Source of the DNA: UBA6898 sp964463135
GTDB taxonomy: Bacteria; Nitrospirota; Thermodesulfovibrionia; Thermodesulfovibrionales; UBA6898
Assembly (NCBI GenBank): GCA_964463135.1
Contig: CAYXBA010000005.1
Span: 1 to 64,000 of the forward strand
Length of the DNA stretch: 64,000 nucleotides
Reading direction: 5' to 3'
Notes under the pieces: model-generated
Seen by the model: only the letters and a program-made list of their open reading frames with translations
What the model was told of the DNA's origin: nothing
The model's database searches: none
Translations under genes and position numbers: made by a program
Shown: piece after piece, positions 52,073-61,195 of the stretch
How positions within the stretch are numbered: the first letter of the stretch is position 1
Layout of the letters: each line of letters starts with the position of its first letter

Positions 52073-52692
52073 CAGTCCGGTTTCTCCGCCTTATCCTGAA
52101 TGCCGAATAGTCCAAGCCAGACATATTTAGAGAACTCATTCAGCACTGCTGAACGGTCGCGCCTTCTCTTCCACCAGTCGTTTACACTGAACCAGCTGTC
52201 ATTGACCGGTGCGCTGATGATCCTGATCTCGCTGCCCAGAACGCGTTTGAAGATAAGCGCTGCCCGTCTGCTGTGATACGAGGAGGTGACAAGGATAATG
52301 GACTTAAATCCGTTCTTCTTCAGGATCTCTTTTGTGTATAGGGCGTCCTCTTCTGTTGATCTGGACTCATTCTCTGTCAGTATTTTCGTGCCAGGGATGC
52401 CGAGAGATTCGGCCTGTTCCTTCATGAGAGCTGCCCAGGTGTATTTCCATACCAGCGGCCCGCCTGCCATGATGATCCTGTCCTTACGGGCCCAGTCATC
52501 CCTGAACAGTTTTACCCCGTGCATGACCCGCTCTTCCTGCTCGCCAGCAAGCACAACGATCACATCCGCCGGCTTCATTTCATCTTTCTTGATCAGCATC
52601 TCTGCAGCCTTGGTCAGAACAATGCTGTGGGTGAAGAAGAGAATGCCAGCTAAAACTGCAAGGAGAAACAAACCTTTCAATAACCGAATCAT
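52072..52692 (-). CDS. YdcF/ElyC/SanA-family (DUF218) membrane protein
   Basis: A 206-residue protein with an N-terminal transmembrane helix (LLKGLFLLAVLAGILFFTHS) and a DUF218 domain: ADVIVVLAGEQEERVMHGVK, ESRSTEEDALYTKEIL, and VTSSYHSRRAALIFKRVL. The family is implicated in envelope polysaccharide or lipid-carrier metabolism and vancomycin/undecaprenyl phenotypes in E. coli. The ATG at 52692 follows GGAGGTGTG; a GTG one codon earlier sits too close to the ribosome site. It is coupled to the ABC pair. Confidence 0.82.
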   Translation of the reverse strand: MIRLLKGLFLLAVLAGILFFTHSIVLTKAAEMLIKKDEMKPADVIVVLAGEQEERVMHGVKLFRDDWARKDRIIMAGGPLVWKYTWAALMKEQAESLGIPGTKILTENESRSTEEDALYTKEILKKNGFKSIILVTSSYHSRRAALIFKRVLGSEIRIISAPVNDSWFSVNDWWKRRRDRSAVLNEFSKYVWLGLFGIQDKAEKPD

Positions 52693-52764
52693 CACACCTC
52701 CTGAATAAAACTGCCAGGCAATATTTTACCACTTTGCAAGGCACGCCGGTCAGGTTGTTTAGCC

Positions 52765-52785
52765 TGTAGTCTGATAGGACAGATA
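52765..52785. repeat. Degenerate intergenic repeat related to the AGACTACAGTCT family
   Basis: CTGTAGTCTGATAGGACAGATA lies in this gap. The GGACAGATA end (52777-52785) forms an inverted pair with TATCTGTCC at 52847-52855, and CTACAGACT occurs at 52839-52847. These words resemble those around 6470 and 9690. Confidence 0.4.
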
Positions 52786-52845
52786 TCACTGTGGAAATGA
52801 ACAGGCTGTTATTTTGAACGCTTGTAATACCTAATGCGCTACAGA

Positions 52846-53688
52846 CTATCTGTCCGGGAAGTTCTGTCCCATATACTGCTCAAGCGCCTCGGACCAGTGG
52901 CGAAGAGGGGGAATGCCCTCCAGGCGCAGCATGGTATTATTCAGGCCGGACTGGGTCGGCCGCATCGCAGGCCGCTTGAACTGCTCAGATGTGACAGGCA
53001 TGATCGGCTTGCTGATCTGCATGAGCTCAGCTATCTTCACCGCAAACTCATGCCAGGTGCAGACACCGGTATTGGTCACATGGTAGGTGCCGTACCCCTT
53101 GCCGATGATCTGTCTGAGCGCTCCAGCGAGATCTTCCGTAAAGGTCGGGCAGCCGAACTGGTCATTGACCACCTGAAGAGAGTCTTTTTCACCAAGCAGC
53201 CGCATGATAGTATCCACAAAGTTCCTGCCATGCGGGCCGTATAGCCAGGAAGTGCGAATAATATAAAACCTGTTGGTAAGAGACGAAATGAACTGCTCTG
53301 CCATGAGCTTTGACAGCCCGTAATGGTTTATGGGGCTTGTCCTGTCCCACTCGTCGTATGCAGAGTCTTTGGACCCGTCGAAGACATAGTCTGAGCTGAT
53401 ATGCAGGATCGGGCAGCGGATCTCCTCGCAGGCAATAGCCATATTGCGCGCTCCAATGCCGTTCACCAGATATGCCTTTTCAGGATCTGCTTCGCAGGCA
53501 TCGACATCGGTAAATGCGGCAGTGTGAATAAGAAGGTCAGGCCGCGCATCCCGGACAGATTTTCGAGCCTGGTCAAGGTTTGTGATATCGAGGGCTGCAC
53601 GGTTAAAGGGGATGAGTTCTTCTCCGGAAAAGACCTTCTGAATTGCACGGCCAAGCATGCCGTCAACGCCCGTAACTGCGATCTTCAT
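52846..53688 (-). CDS. rfbD: dTDP-4-dehydrorhamnose reductase family
   Basis: A 280-residue NADPH-dependent reductase. It has the Rossmann start IAVTGVDGMLGRAIQ, the SDR segments HTAAFTDVDACE, HISSDYVFDGSK, and the Tyr-x3-Lys in YGLSKLMAE. In the usual pathway it makes dTDP-L-rhamnose. The open frame begins 24 codons upstream, but the ATG at 53688 overlaps the rfbB stop (ATGA). It ends the rfbC-rfbB-rfbD set. The substrate depends on the unusual epimerase upstream. Confidence 0.88.
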   Translation of the reverse strand: MKIAVTGVDGMLGRAIQKVFSGEELIPFNRAALDITNLDQARKSVRDARPDLLIHTAAFTDVDACEADPEKAYLVNGIGARNMAIACEEIRCPILHISSDYVFDGSKDSAYDEWDRTSPINHYGLSKLMAEQFISSLTNRFYIIRTSWLYGPHGRNFVDTIMRLLGEKDSLQVVNDQFGCPTFTEDLAGALRQIIGKGYGTYHVTNTGVCTWHEFAVKIAELMQISKPIMPVTSEQFKRPAMRPTQSGLNNTMLRLEGIPPLRHWSEALEQYMGQNFPDR

Positions 53689-54710
53689 ATGTCGAGTCTT
53701 GCCCCGTACTGTGATGCATAGTAGGTGAGATAATCGCCCGAGATGATACGGTTCCACCACGGCCTGTTTGCAAGGTACCAGTCTACTGTTTCTGAGAGGC
53801 CCTTAGCGAAGTCTGTTTCATGTCTCCATCCGAGAACTGTCTCCATCTTTGCCGGGTCAATGGCATATCTACGGTCGTGGCCGGGTCGATCTTTCACAAA
53901 GGTGATAAGATCCAAAAGGGCATTTCTATCAGCGCCTGTCTTTTCAGCGACCAGCCCGATAAGGTCCCTGACGATATCAATGTTCTTCTGCTCGTTCCTG
54001 CCGCCGATATTATAGATTTCACCTGCCTTTGCCTTGTGGAAAACGAGATCGATCGCCCTGCAGTGATCATGCACATGGATCCAGTCCCTGACATTCTGGC
54101 CGTCGCCATATATCGGGATGGCCTTGCCCTGCAGCGCGCTGGATATGACCAGAGGGATAAGTTTCTCGGGGAACTGATAGGGGCCGTAATTATTCGAGCA
54201 GCGTGTTATAACCAGGTCCATGCCGAACGTCTCATGATATGCCCTCACCAGCAGGTCTGATGACGCCTTGCTTGCAGCATAAGGACTGTTCGGCTTAATA
54301 GGGGAATCTTCGGTAAATAAACCCTTGTCGATCGAACCATACACCTCGTCTGTAGAGACGTGCAGGACGCGGCAGTTGCGTTTCCGGGCAACCTCAAGCA
54401 GGCTCTGGGTGCCTATCACGTTCGTCTGGAGAAAAGGAGCGGCATCGAGTATTGACCGGTCTACATGGCTCTCTGCAGCAAAATTTATGATGGCATCGAA
54501 TTCCAGGCTATTGATAAGCGCAGTGTTGCAGATATCGGTCTTGACAAAGGCATAGCTCGGCAGGTCTTCGATATCCTTAAGGTTCTCGAGGTTGCCGGCA
54601 TAGGTAAGTTTGTCCAGGTTTATGATCGTATGTTCGGGGTGCGCCGCGAGCATGTGGCGGATAAAGTTCGAGCCGATGAAGCCGGCGCCGCCAGTGACCA
54701 GTATGCGCAT
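53685..54710 (-). CDS. rfbB: dTDP-glucose 4,6-dehydratase
   Basis: A 341-residue SDR enzyme converting dTDP-glucose to dTDP-4-keto-6-deoxyglucose. It has the NAD fold ILVTGGAGFIGSNFIRH, the active-site HVSTDEVYGSI, Tyr-x3-Lys in YAASKASSDLLVRAYH, and the family TRCSNNYGPYQFPEKLIP with GDGQNVRDWI. Full length. The ATG at 54710 overlaps the rfbC stop; a TTG one codon earlier is possible but has no better ribosome site. Confidence 0.95.
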   Translation of the reverse strand: MRILVTGGAGFIGSNFIRHMLAAHPEHTIINLDKLTYAGNLENLKDIEDLPSYAFVKTDICNTALINSLEFDAIINFAAESHVDRSILDAAPFLQTNVIGTQSLLEVARKRNCRVLHVSTDEVYGSIDKGLFTEDSPIKPNSPYAASKASSDLLVRAYHETFGMDLVITRCSNNYGPYQFPEKLIPLVISSALQGKAIPIYGDGQNVRDWIHVHDHCRAIDLVFHKAKAGEIYNIGGRNEQKNIDIVRDLIGLVAEKTGADRNALLDLITFVKDRPGHDRRYAIDPAKMETVLGWRHETDFAKGLSETVDWYLANRPWWNRIISGDYLTYYASQYGARLDI

Positions 54711-55150
54711 CAATCGATCCTGAAGGGCGCAGATGGATCGCCCTCATATCTGACCTCGTCAACAGGCTGCATCTTGCCCCGTCCCCTGAACAGGTGGTCG
54801 GGAAGGTTGACAACAAGGCCCTCAGCATCGCCGATGTTCTTGTACCCGTGAACAACGTTTGGCGGCACAATAGCAATATGCGGCTTGCCCTGCGTCTCAA
54901 AGGTCATCTGCTGCCCATAGGTGGGTGAGTCCTTGCGGTTGTCCCAAAGATACAGCCTGAATCTGCCGAAAAAACAGAAATAATCGGACTGGTACAAATG
55001 CTCATGCGGTCCGCGGCTGATGCCGGGTTTGGACATCGAAACATAGGTCATGGCAGGCTTAAATGCGATCTCGTCCTCCCTGAATATTTCGACAAGCCAT
55101 CCGCGCTCATCATGAAACTGGTCAAGCTCTTTAATGACAACGCCTTCCAT
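54710..55150 (-). CDS. rfbC: dTDP-4-dehydrorhamnose 3,5-epimerase-family cupin
   Basis: A 146-residue cupin of the RmlC family, about 35 residues shorter than typical RmlC. It has the family start GVVIKELDQFHDERGWLVEI and a His-containing GISRGPHEHLYQ in the place of the usual LRGLH block. The VVHGY segment is present, but I do not see the catalytic Tyr region of standard RmlC. It may catalyse only one epimerisation, or act on a different 4-keto sugar. It leads the rfbCBD set with GGAGGATAT before its ATG. No rfbA gene is in the window. Confidence 0.78.
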   Translation of the reverse strand: MEGVVIKELDQFHDERGWLVEIFREDEIAFKPAMTYVSMSKPGISRGPHEHLYQSDYFCFFGRFRLYLWDNRKDSPTYGQQMTFETQGKPHIAIVPPNVVHGYKNIGDAEGLVVNLPDHLFRGRGKMQPVDEVRYEGDPSAPFRID

Positions 55151-55213
55151 ATATCCTCCAGAAAAAGCGTAACTAGTATAGCATCAATCACCACGGACAT
55201 AAAATGGCAGAGC

Positions 55214-55252
55214 AAATAAAAAGCCCGGTTCCTGCAGGCAGGCGCCGGGCTT
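55214..55252 (-). terminator. Rho-independent terminator after the acyl-CoA dehydrogenase gene
   Basis: AAGCCCGG (55221-55228) pairs with CCGGGCTT (55245-55252); on the minus strand it runs into TTTTTATTT. It lies between the dehydrogenase stop and the rfbC start and should separate the two transcripts. Confidence 0.88.
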
Positions 55253-55271
55253 CATGTTCGTATGAGATCTG

Positions 55272-56432
55272 TTATTTGTAATTGCGCGCGAATTCCTTGA
55301 TGATCTCCTGGCCGATGACATTACGCTGTATCTGGTTTGTGCCTTCATAGATCTGGAGGATCTTTGCGTCCCGCATCATCTTCTCGACCGGGTATTCCTT
55401 CATATATCCTGAGCCGCCCATGACCTGTACGGCGTCAGTGGTGACCCTCATGCCGACATCTGTTGCAAAGCATTTTGCCATTGCCGATTCCTTGGATACG
55501 TCCTTTGCTCCGCTGTCCACAAGCCTTGCAACGGAATATACGAGCGACCTTGCAGCCTCGATGTCCATTGCCATATTCGCCAGCATATGCTGTACTGCCT
55601 GGAAGCTGATAACCGGGTGGCCGAACTGGACTCTCTTGCGCGCGAACTTCACTGCTTCTTCATATGCGCCCTGGGCAACGCCGAGCCCCTGCGACCCAAC
55701 GCCTGTGCGTGAGCTGTCCAGGGTCTTCATGGCAACGATAAAGCCTATACCTTCTTTGCCGATGATGTTTTCCTTAGGGATCCTGCAGTTGTCAAAAACG
55801 AGTTCGGTCGTAATGGACGCCCTGATACCCATCTTGTCTTCCTTCTTCCCGAAGGTGAATCCGGGTGTGTCCTTCTCGACAACAAAGGCTGATGCTCCGC
55901 GCGGACCCTTTGCCCTGTCCGTTATCGCTATGATCGTGTACACATCGGCTACGCTGCCGTTCGTGATCCACTGCTTTGTCCCGTTTAGGACATATTCACT
56001 GCCTTCGAGCTTTGCCGTTGTCTGGATGCCGCTTGCATCGCTTCCTGCATTAGCCTCGGTCAGACCGAACGCCACAAGCTTCTTGCCCGCAGCAATATCC
56101 GGGAGGTATTTCTTTTTCTGCGCATCGGTCCCGAAGAGCAGAAGCGGGTATGTGCCGAGCGCATTGGCAGCATATGAGGTGGAGACGCCGACGCAGGCGC
56201 GTGACAGTTCTTCAACCGCCAGACAGAGCTCAAGGCACCCTTTGCCGAGCCCGCCATATTCCTCGGGGATGAAGAGGCCGAACAGGTCAGACTGGGCCAT
56301 TACTTTCATGATGTCCCAGGGGAATTCACCGGTTTCATCCAGATGAGCCCGAACAGGAACGATCTTTTCCTCGGCGATCTGCCGGGCAAGGTCCCGTATC
56401 ATTACCTGCTCTTCAGTCAATAAATAGTCCAT
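55272..56432 (-). CDS. Acyl-CoA dehydrogenase
   Basis: A 386-residue FAD enzyme of the short-chain acyl-CoA (butyryl-CoA) dehydrogenase type. It has the N-terminal DYLLTEEQVMIRDLARQ, the FAD-binding AFGLTEANAGSDASG and WITNGSVADVY, and the catalytic Glu region QIYEGTNQIQRNVIG. It oxidises acyl-CoA to enoyl-CoA and passes electrons to an ETF. The ATG at 56432 has GGAGGAATG before it and is preferred over upstream in-frame starts. No ETF or thiolase genes are adjacent. It is 95 bases downstream of the class II aldolase gene. Confidence 0.93.
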   Translation of the reverse strand: MDYLLTEEQVMIRDLARQIAEEKIVPVRAHLDETGEFPWDIMKVMAQSDLFGLFIPEEYGGLGKGCLELCLAVEELSRACVGVSTSYAANALGTYPLLLFGTDAQKKKYLPDIAAGKKLVAFGLTEANAGSDASGIQTTAKLEGSEYVLNGTKQWITNGSVADVYTIIAITDRAKGPRGASAFVVEKDTPGFTFGKKEDKMGIRASITTELVFDNCRIPKENIIGKEGIGFIVAMKTLDSSRTGVGSQGLGVAQGAYEEAVKFARKRVQFGHPVISFQAVQHMLANMAMDIEAARSLVYSVARLVDSGAKDVSKESAMAKCFATDVGMRVTTDAVQVMGGSGYMKEYPVEKMMRDAKILQIYEGTNQIQRNVIGQEIIKEFARNYK

Positions 56433-56527
56433 GATCATTCCTCCAACGTAAATTCGCTGCAGACAGCACATCAAAACATCAGCGGTCATTTTAACAGATA
56501 CAGAACTGTTTTTGGAAGAAAGAAATG

Positions 56528-57706
56528 CTATATAAGTCCCTGTATTTTCTTGAAATATTCCTTTCTGCAGGTGTCTTCAACCGCCTGCAGGAGTTCAAAA
56601 GCCGGTCTGAAGGCATCGTTGCCGGCTGAAAAGATACCGTGTCCGAAGACAATGACTGCCGGGCTGTCTGCCATTGCTTCGGGAACAGTTCGTACAAGTC
56701 CTGTCGGACCCGTACCGATTTCGCCGGAAACGATCGGAATGCCGGAGACAGTCCTCTGCTCTCTGCAGGAACGATAGCAGGTTGAAATGTCGCACCCCTC
56801 CTTTCTGCAGGACATGGACATGATGACCGTGAACTTCGGATGTCCGTGGACGATAGCGCGTCTGCCCGTCTTTTTGTATATGCTGATATGCGCGGACAGC
56901 TCTGATGACGCAGTTATGCCCGAGGAGGACGACCCGTCAAGAGGGACTGCGTCAATGCAGGTTTCGAGCTCATCCAGGGAACTGCCTGTCTGGCTGATAT
57001 AGATGATGTCATTGAAGATGTAGGAGATATTGCCGAAGTAAGAGTCAACGAGATTTCGGCCGACCAGTTCCTTTCCTGTGCGAATAAGCTGTCGGTACAC
57101 CTCCTGTTCGTCCCGGGGCGGCGATGCCGGAATGTCCGTGCAGGACCGGAATGCCGGATGTATCATGCCGGCGATCTTCTGGTACGCGTGCAGCAGTCTG
57201 CCGTCCCCGCGGCACTTCCCGGCTTTGCGGTCCTCAAGGTGAAACATGATATCTGAAAAGAACTTGACGTATGTCGAGAAGCAGACAGAACTGAACGAGA
57301 CAAAGGCCTGTTCAGGGCTGACCGTGCCGCAGGAGACAATGCCTCTGTTGCCGACAATGGCTGCCTTTCTTCTGGAAAGGGCTGTGGTTATCGCTTCCGC
57401 AGAAAGTCCTGGGATGAAAGGGATATCATGGAGGAAGGTCCTTGTCTCACAGTCAGTCGGCAACAGGCAGGTTTTTCCCTCATCTGCATAATAGGCCAGG
57501 ATGCTCTTGTATGGTTCAGCCGGTTCTGCATAGAGCAGACTGCTGATGTTCATGTGATCGAAGACTCTTGCCAGTTCAGGGTCTATATCGATCAATTGCC
57601 TGTTTGAAGTAAGCTCAGCATCAAGGCCGAGGAAGCTAATGCTGTCCCGTTCAGCCAGCCCCTGCCGGACTATCTTGTCTGCATATTTCGCAATAAGTCT
57701 TTTCAT
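56528..57706 (-). CDS. Class II aldolase/adducin-family protein with extra N-terminal domain
   Basis: A 392-residue protein. The C-terminal half (about 190-392) is a class II aldolase/adducin domain: LVDSYFGNISYIFND, the metal-binding His pair in AIVHGHPKFTV, and VIVFGHGIFSAGNDAF. The N-terminal about 180 residues do not match a domain I know (Cys-containing, with CLLPTDCETRTFL and GIVSCGTVSPEQAF). Class II aldolases split or epimerise sugar phosphates; the substrate here is unknown. A ribosome site overlaps the AOR stop (TAGGA), 7 bases before the ATG, so it is coupled to the AOR gene. Confidence 0.8.
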   Translation of the reverse strand: MKRLIAKYADKIVRQGLAERDSISFLGLDAELTSNRQLIDIDPELARVFDHMNISSLLYAEPAEPYKSILAYYADEGKTCLLPTDCETRTFLHDIPFIPGLSAEAITTALSRRKAAIVGNRGIVSCGTVSPEQAFVSFSSVCFSTYVKFFSDIMFHLEDRKAGKCRGDGRLLHAYQKIAGMIHPAFRSCTDIPASPPRDEQEVYRQLIRTGKELVGRNLVDSYFGNISYIFNDIIYISQTGSSLDELETCIDAVPLDGSSSSGITASSELSAHISIYKKTGRRAIVHGHPKFTVIMSMSCRKEGCDISTCYRSCREQRTVSGIPIVSGEIGTGPTGLVRTVPEAMADSPAVIVFGHGIFSAGNDAFRPAFELLQAVEDTCRKEYFKKIQGLI

Positions 57707-57713
57707 CGCGTTC

Positions 57714-59468
57714 CTAGAGATACGCTTCCAATCCCAATCTCTTCATCAGGGCATCTGTCGGAACACCCCTCTCGTCATATCCCCTTATCCTGTAGTAATT
57801 GCTTCGCGCAGTCAGAAATTCCTGTCTGTTCAGAGGCTTGACCCTGATTTGGACCGAGGAGGTCCCCTCCTCGGAAAAGAACCGGTCAGGCAGGTCATCA
57901 CTTTCACTCGTGATGTTATTGAGGGAATTCAGGTAGCGTTCCAGCACATAGATGCGCTCGCCTGTGCTGAGCAGGGACTGGGTATCATGGGCCTTGCCTG
58001 TCACGGCAGATACCGCTTTGGCATATTCCTCAAGGGATGCGGCAAAGAAGACGAATTTGCAGGCAGTCAGCGAATCGATGACCGCGTTCATATCCTCCGC
58101 TATCTTGATGATCCGTGCCTTGCCCTCAAACGAGAACCTGTCTGTGGCGACCGGCTTTCTTAATATCTCATGACTGATGGGGTACGCGCGCAGGTGGCAG
58201 CCGCCACGATTCGATGTTGCATAGGCAAGTGCCATCCCATATGCACCGCGGGGATCGTACGCGGGCAGTTCAAGACCTTTGACAGACATGCTTGCCTGCG
58301 GCTTTCCTGCAGACTGTGCATACTGACGCGATCCGCATGACAGCATTCTGCCCCGTTCTGTCGTCAGTCCGCCGATTTCCCTGATGATCTCCAGGAGTTC
58401 GCCTGGCTCCAGTTTTCTGCCTTCTATCTCGGCAAAACAGGAAAGGGTAGCTGCCGTGGTTATCGTGTCAAGTCCGTAATCATTGCAGAGCCTGTTCGCT
58501 TCCACGATCACGGTTGCATCCTTATTGTCATTCAGCGCGCCGAAGTGAGAAACCGTCTCGTATTCAGGCATCACTTCTCCCTTATCGCCCATTTTTTTGC
58601 AGAGGATGGGGCAGCCCATGCATCCGGTCTTTTTTGCGTGATAGCGACTCTTCAGGTTATAGCCTGAATATGATGAGGCCGACTCGTAGAAGGTCTGCCT
58701 GAAGTTGTTGGTAGGCTCCATCCTGCGGCTGTGGATAAGGTCGACAAGTGCTGCTGTGCCGAACTCTGAGATGCCGAGTTCACCAAAGACCGCCTGGGAC
58801 GCCCTGAGCAGCCGCATGATCTCTTCGCGGCTCGTTTTGAGCGCGGCAATGTCGTAGATATCGAATGCACCGCTCCCTTTTATCCTGATCGCTTTCAGCT
58901 TTTTTGAGCCCATGACTGCGCCAAGGCCGCCCCGCCCCGCGAGATAATGACCATCAAAAACAATGGAAGAGAAAGCGATCTGATTTTCCCCTGCAATGCC
59001 GATCAATGCATCAGAGCCATGAGTTCCGAGCAGAGTCCTCGTCTCCTCCACATTTTTCCCTGCGAGATGTCCGGCGTCCGCAATAACTACGTTCTGATCA
59101 TCGATCGAGACCATTGTCCATTGGTCAGCCCTGCCGGTTATTTCGATGAAATCAAAGCCTGCACGCTTCAGTTCTGTGCCGAATCTGCCGCCGACCGAGC
59201 AGTCAAATATGGTGTTGGTGAGGGGGGAACGCGATATGACCGAAGACCTTCCGGATGTGGGGGCGTCAGTTGCCACGAGCGGCCCTGTAGCGAAAATGAG
59301 CGGCATGTCAGGGTCATCATAGTTCAGCGTGATCCTTTTGCCTAACAATGCTACACCCAGGCCGCGGCCGCCGATATACTGCTCCATGAGGTCTGCAGGG
59401 GTATTAACAATTTCGGCCTTCCTGGCGGAAAGGTCTATTCTGAGGCTCCTGGATGCGTATCCGTACAT
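57714..59468 (-). CDS. Aldehyde ferredoxin oxidoreductase-family protein
   Basis: A 584-residue tungsten-pterin enzyme of the AOR family. It has the N-terminal RSLRIDLSARKAEI and YIGGRGLGVALL, the cofactor-binding GPLVATDAPTSGR and AGRGGLGAVMGSKKLKAI, and the [4Fe-4S] ligands CMGCPILC plus a late Cys in SLTACKFVF. The family oxidises aldehydes or reduces carboxylic acids with ferredoxin, but many members are uncharacterised. It lies between a TldE-like gene (7-base gap) and the class II aldolase. No tungstate transporter or cofactor gene is in the window. Confidence 0.92.
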   Translation of the reverse strand: MYGYASRSLRIDLSARKAEIVNTPADLMEQYIGGRGLGVALLGKRITLNYDDPDMPLIFATGPLVATDAPTSGRSSVISRSPLTNTIFDCSVGGRFGTELKRAGFDFIEITGRADQWTMVSIDDQNVVIADAGHLAGKNVEETRTLLGTHGSDALIGIAGENQIAFSSIVFDGHYLAGRGGLGAVMGSKKLKAIRIKGSGAFDIYDIAALKTSREEIMRLLRASQAVFGELGISEFGTAALVDLIHSRRMEPTNNFRQTFYESASSYSGYNLKSRYHAKKTGCMGCPILCKKMGDKGEVMPEYETVSHFGALNDNKDATVIVEANRLCNDYGLDTITTAATLSCFAEIEGRKLEPGELLEIIREIGGLTTERGRMLSCGSRQYAQSAGKPQASMSVKGLELPAYDPRGAYGMALAYATSNRGGCHLRAYPISHEILRKPVATDRFSFEGKARIIKIAEDMNAVIDSLTACKFVFFAASLEEYAKAVSAVTGKAHDTQSLLSTGERIYVLERYLNSLNNITSESDDLPDRFFSEEGTSSVQIRVKPLNRQEFLTARSNYYRIRGYDERGVPTDALMKRLGLEAYL

Positions 59469-59475
59469 GGCCAGT

Positions 59476-60816
59476 TCAGGCGCTTACATCAATGTCCGGT
59501 ATGATCAGGCTTGGAGAGCCGAGGCCGCCGTAGAACTTTATGTCATCTCCCACAGCAGAGACCTTCCGGAAGAAATCGAGAATATTTCCTGATATGAGAG
59601 CTTCCTTGACCGGGTACGCTATCTCTCCCTTCTCGATCCAGAGCCCTGTCACGCCGATCGAGAAGTCTCCTGAAATGGAGTTGATCATATGGATGCCCAT
59701 GGCATCGACAATATAAAGCCCTCTGTCCACTGCACTGAAAAGGTCCTGAGCAGGAACGCAGTCAGCAGGAGAGGCAGGTTCAAGATAGAGGTTGGTGATG
59801 CCGACCGAGGGAAGGGCCGCATGACCGCCCCGCCGTGCATTGCCGGTAGAGATCGTGTTCCCCCTTCTTGCCGTATACGTATTGAAGAGATAAGAGAGGA
59901 GCATGCCTTCCTTTATCAGGGCCTTGGACTTCGTGGCAACGCCTTCGTCGTCAACAGGCCTGCTGCCGAGCCTGCCGTCCAGAAGGCCGCTGTCCATGAT
60001 CGAGATCTTCGGACTAATGACCAGCGTATTGAGTCTGTTTGCAAGAAGTGACTTGCCTTTTTGGACCGCATCTGAAGAGAGTGATGAAGCAAATACACCG
60101 AGAAAATCATTGGCAACAGCATGGTCAAGAAGGACCGTGGTCTTCATGCCCTGCATCTTTCTTGATCCGAGCAGGTGCAGGGCAGACGTTGCTGCTGTCC
60201 TGCCCACCTCTTCACAGGAGATGTCCTTCAGGAAACGGGAACCCCTATAGTCCCATCCTGTCTGGCTCTCATTGCCTGCCTCTGCGATGGCGGTTATCCG
60301 GGCCGAGCATGCGGTTGACCGGTATTGGGCCTTCACCCCGAGGGAATTTGCGATGATCGTCTCTGTCTGGGTAAAAGAGGTGGCGGGTTTTCTTACTCTT
60401 TTGATCCTGCTGTCTGCATTGTATGCAGCACGCTCGACCTGCTTTGCCATGCTGATGGCATCATCTTCTTTCAGATCACGGATGGCATTATCAAAAATAT
60501 CGATCGTATCCGGAGATGAGGGGGAGGGGAGGGAGTGAAAGACATCTGCATCAACAGACCGGCATGCGTCCATGGCGCGTGCGATCACCTGGTCAGCTTC
60601 GCTGATCTCAGTCGAAAATGAGAAGCCGAGGCAGTTGTTCCTGATGACCCGTAATGAATAGCCTGAGCTGAACGAGGATGAAAGCGATTCAACCGCCTGG
60701 TCTTTTACTTCTACGGCGATGTTTTTGTAAGACCTGTAGAATACCTCTGCCTGGTCAGCGCCGCTTTGAAGGGCCCTGCCAAGAATATCCTCGGCAAAGC
60801 CGGGATCAGGACTCAT
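59476..60816 (-). CDS. TldD/PmbA-family (TldE-like) protein
   Basis: A 446-residue protein of the TldD/TldE family. It has the N-terminal QAEVFYRSYKNIAVEVKDQA, the middle TTVLLDHAVANDFLGVFASS, and the C-terminal GLYIVDAMGIHMINSISGDF. The HExxxH zinc motif of TldD is absent, as in TldE/PmbA, the non-catalytic partner. No TldD gene is in the window, so the complex would need one elsewhere. The ATG at 60816 overlaps the queD end by 11 bases; an upstream in-frame start at 60879 lies inside queD. TldD/E process peptides such as microcin B17. Confidence 0.85.
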   Translation of the reverse strand: MSPDPGFAEDILGRALQSGADQAEVFYRSYKNIAVEVKDQAVESLSSSFSSGYSLRVIRNNCLGFSFSTEISEADQVIARAMDACRSVDADVFHSLPSPSSPDTIDIFDNAIRDLKEDDAISMAKQVERAAYNADSRIKRVRKPATSFTQTETIIANSLGVKAQYRSTACSARITAIAEAGNESQTGWDYRGSRFLKDISCEEVGRTAATSALHLLGSRKMQGMKTTVLLDHAVANDFLGVFASSLSSDAVQKGKSLLANRLNTLVISPKISIMDSGLLDGRLGSRPVDDEGVATKSKALIKEGMLLSYLFNTYTARRGNTISTGNARRGGHAALPSVGITNLYLEPASPADCVPAQDLFSAVDRGLYIVDAMGIHMINSISGDFSIGVTGLWIEKGEIAYPVKEALISGNILDFFRKVSAVGDDIKFYGGLGSPSLIIPDIDVSA

Positions 60817-61177
60817 AATAGGTGGCTGACGCTGTGTCCGACTCCCATACCGAAACCGCAGAGACCCTGACACGTTCATCAGTGATCTTTTTCTTCATGC
60901 TGTCAAAGATCCATTTCGCCATATTTTCTGACGAGGGGTTCTTCTCGGTGAAGGGAAAGATGTCGTTCAGATACGCATGGTCAAGGGGCGCTACCACCTC
61001 ATTGGCCATTCTCTTGAGGTCGTGAAAATCTATCGCAAGGTCGATCTCGTTCAGGGTCTCTGCCATGACACTGACCTGTACCTTCCAGTTATGGCCGTGC
61101 ATGTTCTCGCACTTGCCTTTATATTCTCTCAGTTGATGGGCTGCAGAAAAAGAAACTTCCACTGACAGTTCAAACAT
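60806..61177 (-). CDS. queD: 6-carboxy-5,6,7,8-tetrahydropterin synthase
   Basis: A 123-residue T-fold enzyme making 6-carboxytetrahydropterin from dihydroneopterin triphosphate, the first committed step to queuosine and 7-deazapurines. The zinc ligands lie in SAAHQL and MHGHNW, the catalytic Cys in GKCENMHGH, and the Asp-His in PLDHAYLND. The family Glu lies in WESDTAS. Pterin use also suits the AOR neighbour, though that cofactor comes from another pathway. Other queuosine genes are not in the window. Confidence 0.93.
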   Translation of the reverse strand: MFELSVEVSFSAAHQLREYKGKCENMHGHNWKVQVSVMAETLNEIDLAIDFHDLKRMANEVVAPLDHAYLNDIFPFTEKNPSSENMAKWIFDSMKKKITDERVRVSAVSVWESDTASATYYES

Positions 61178-61195
61178 GATAGTCCTCCGAATGGC

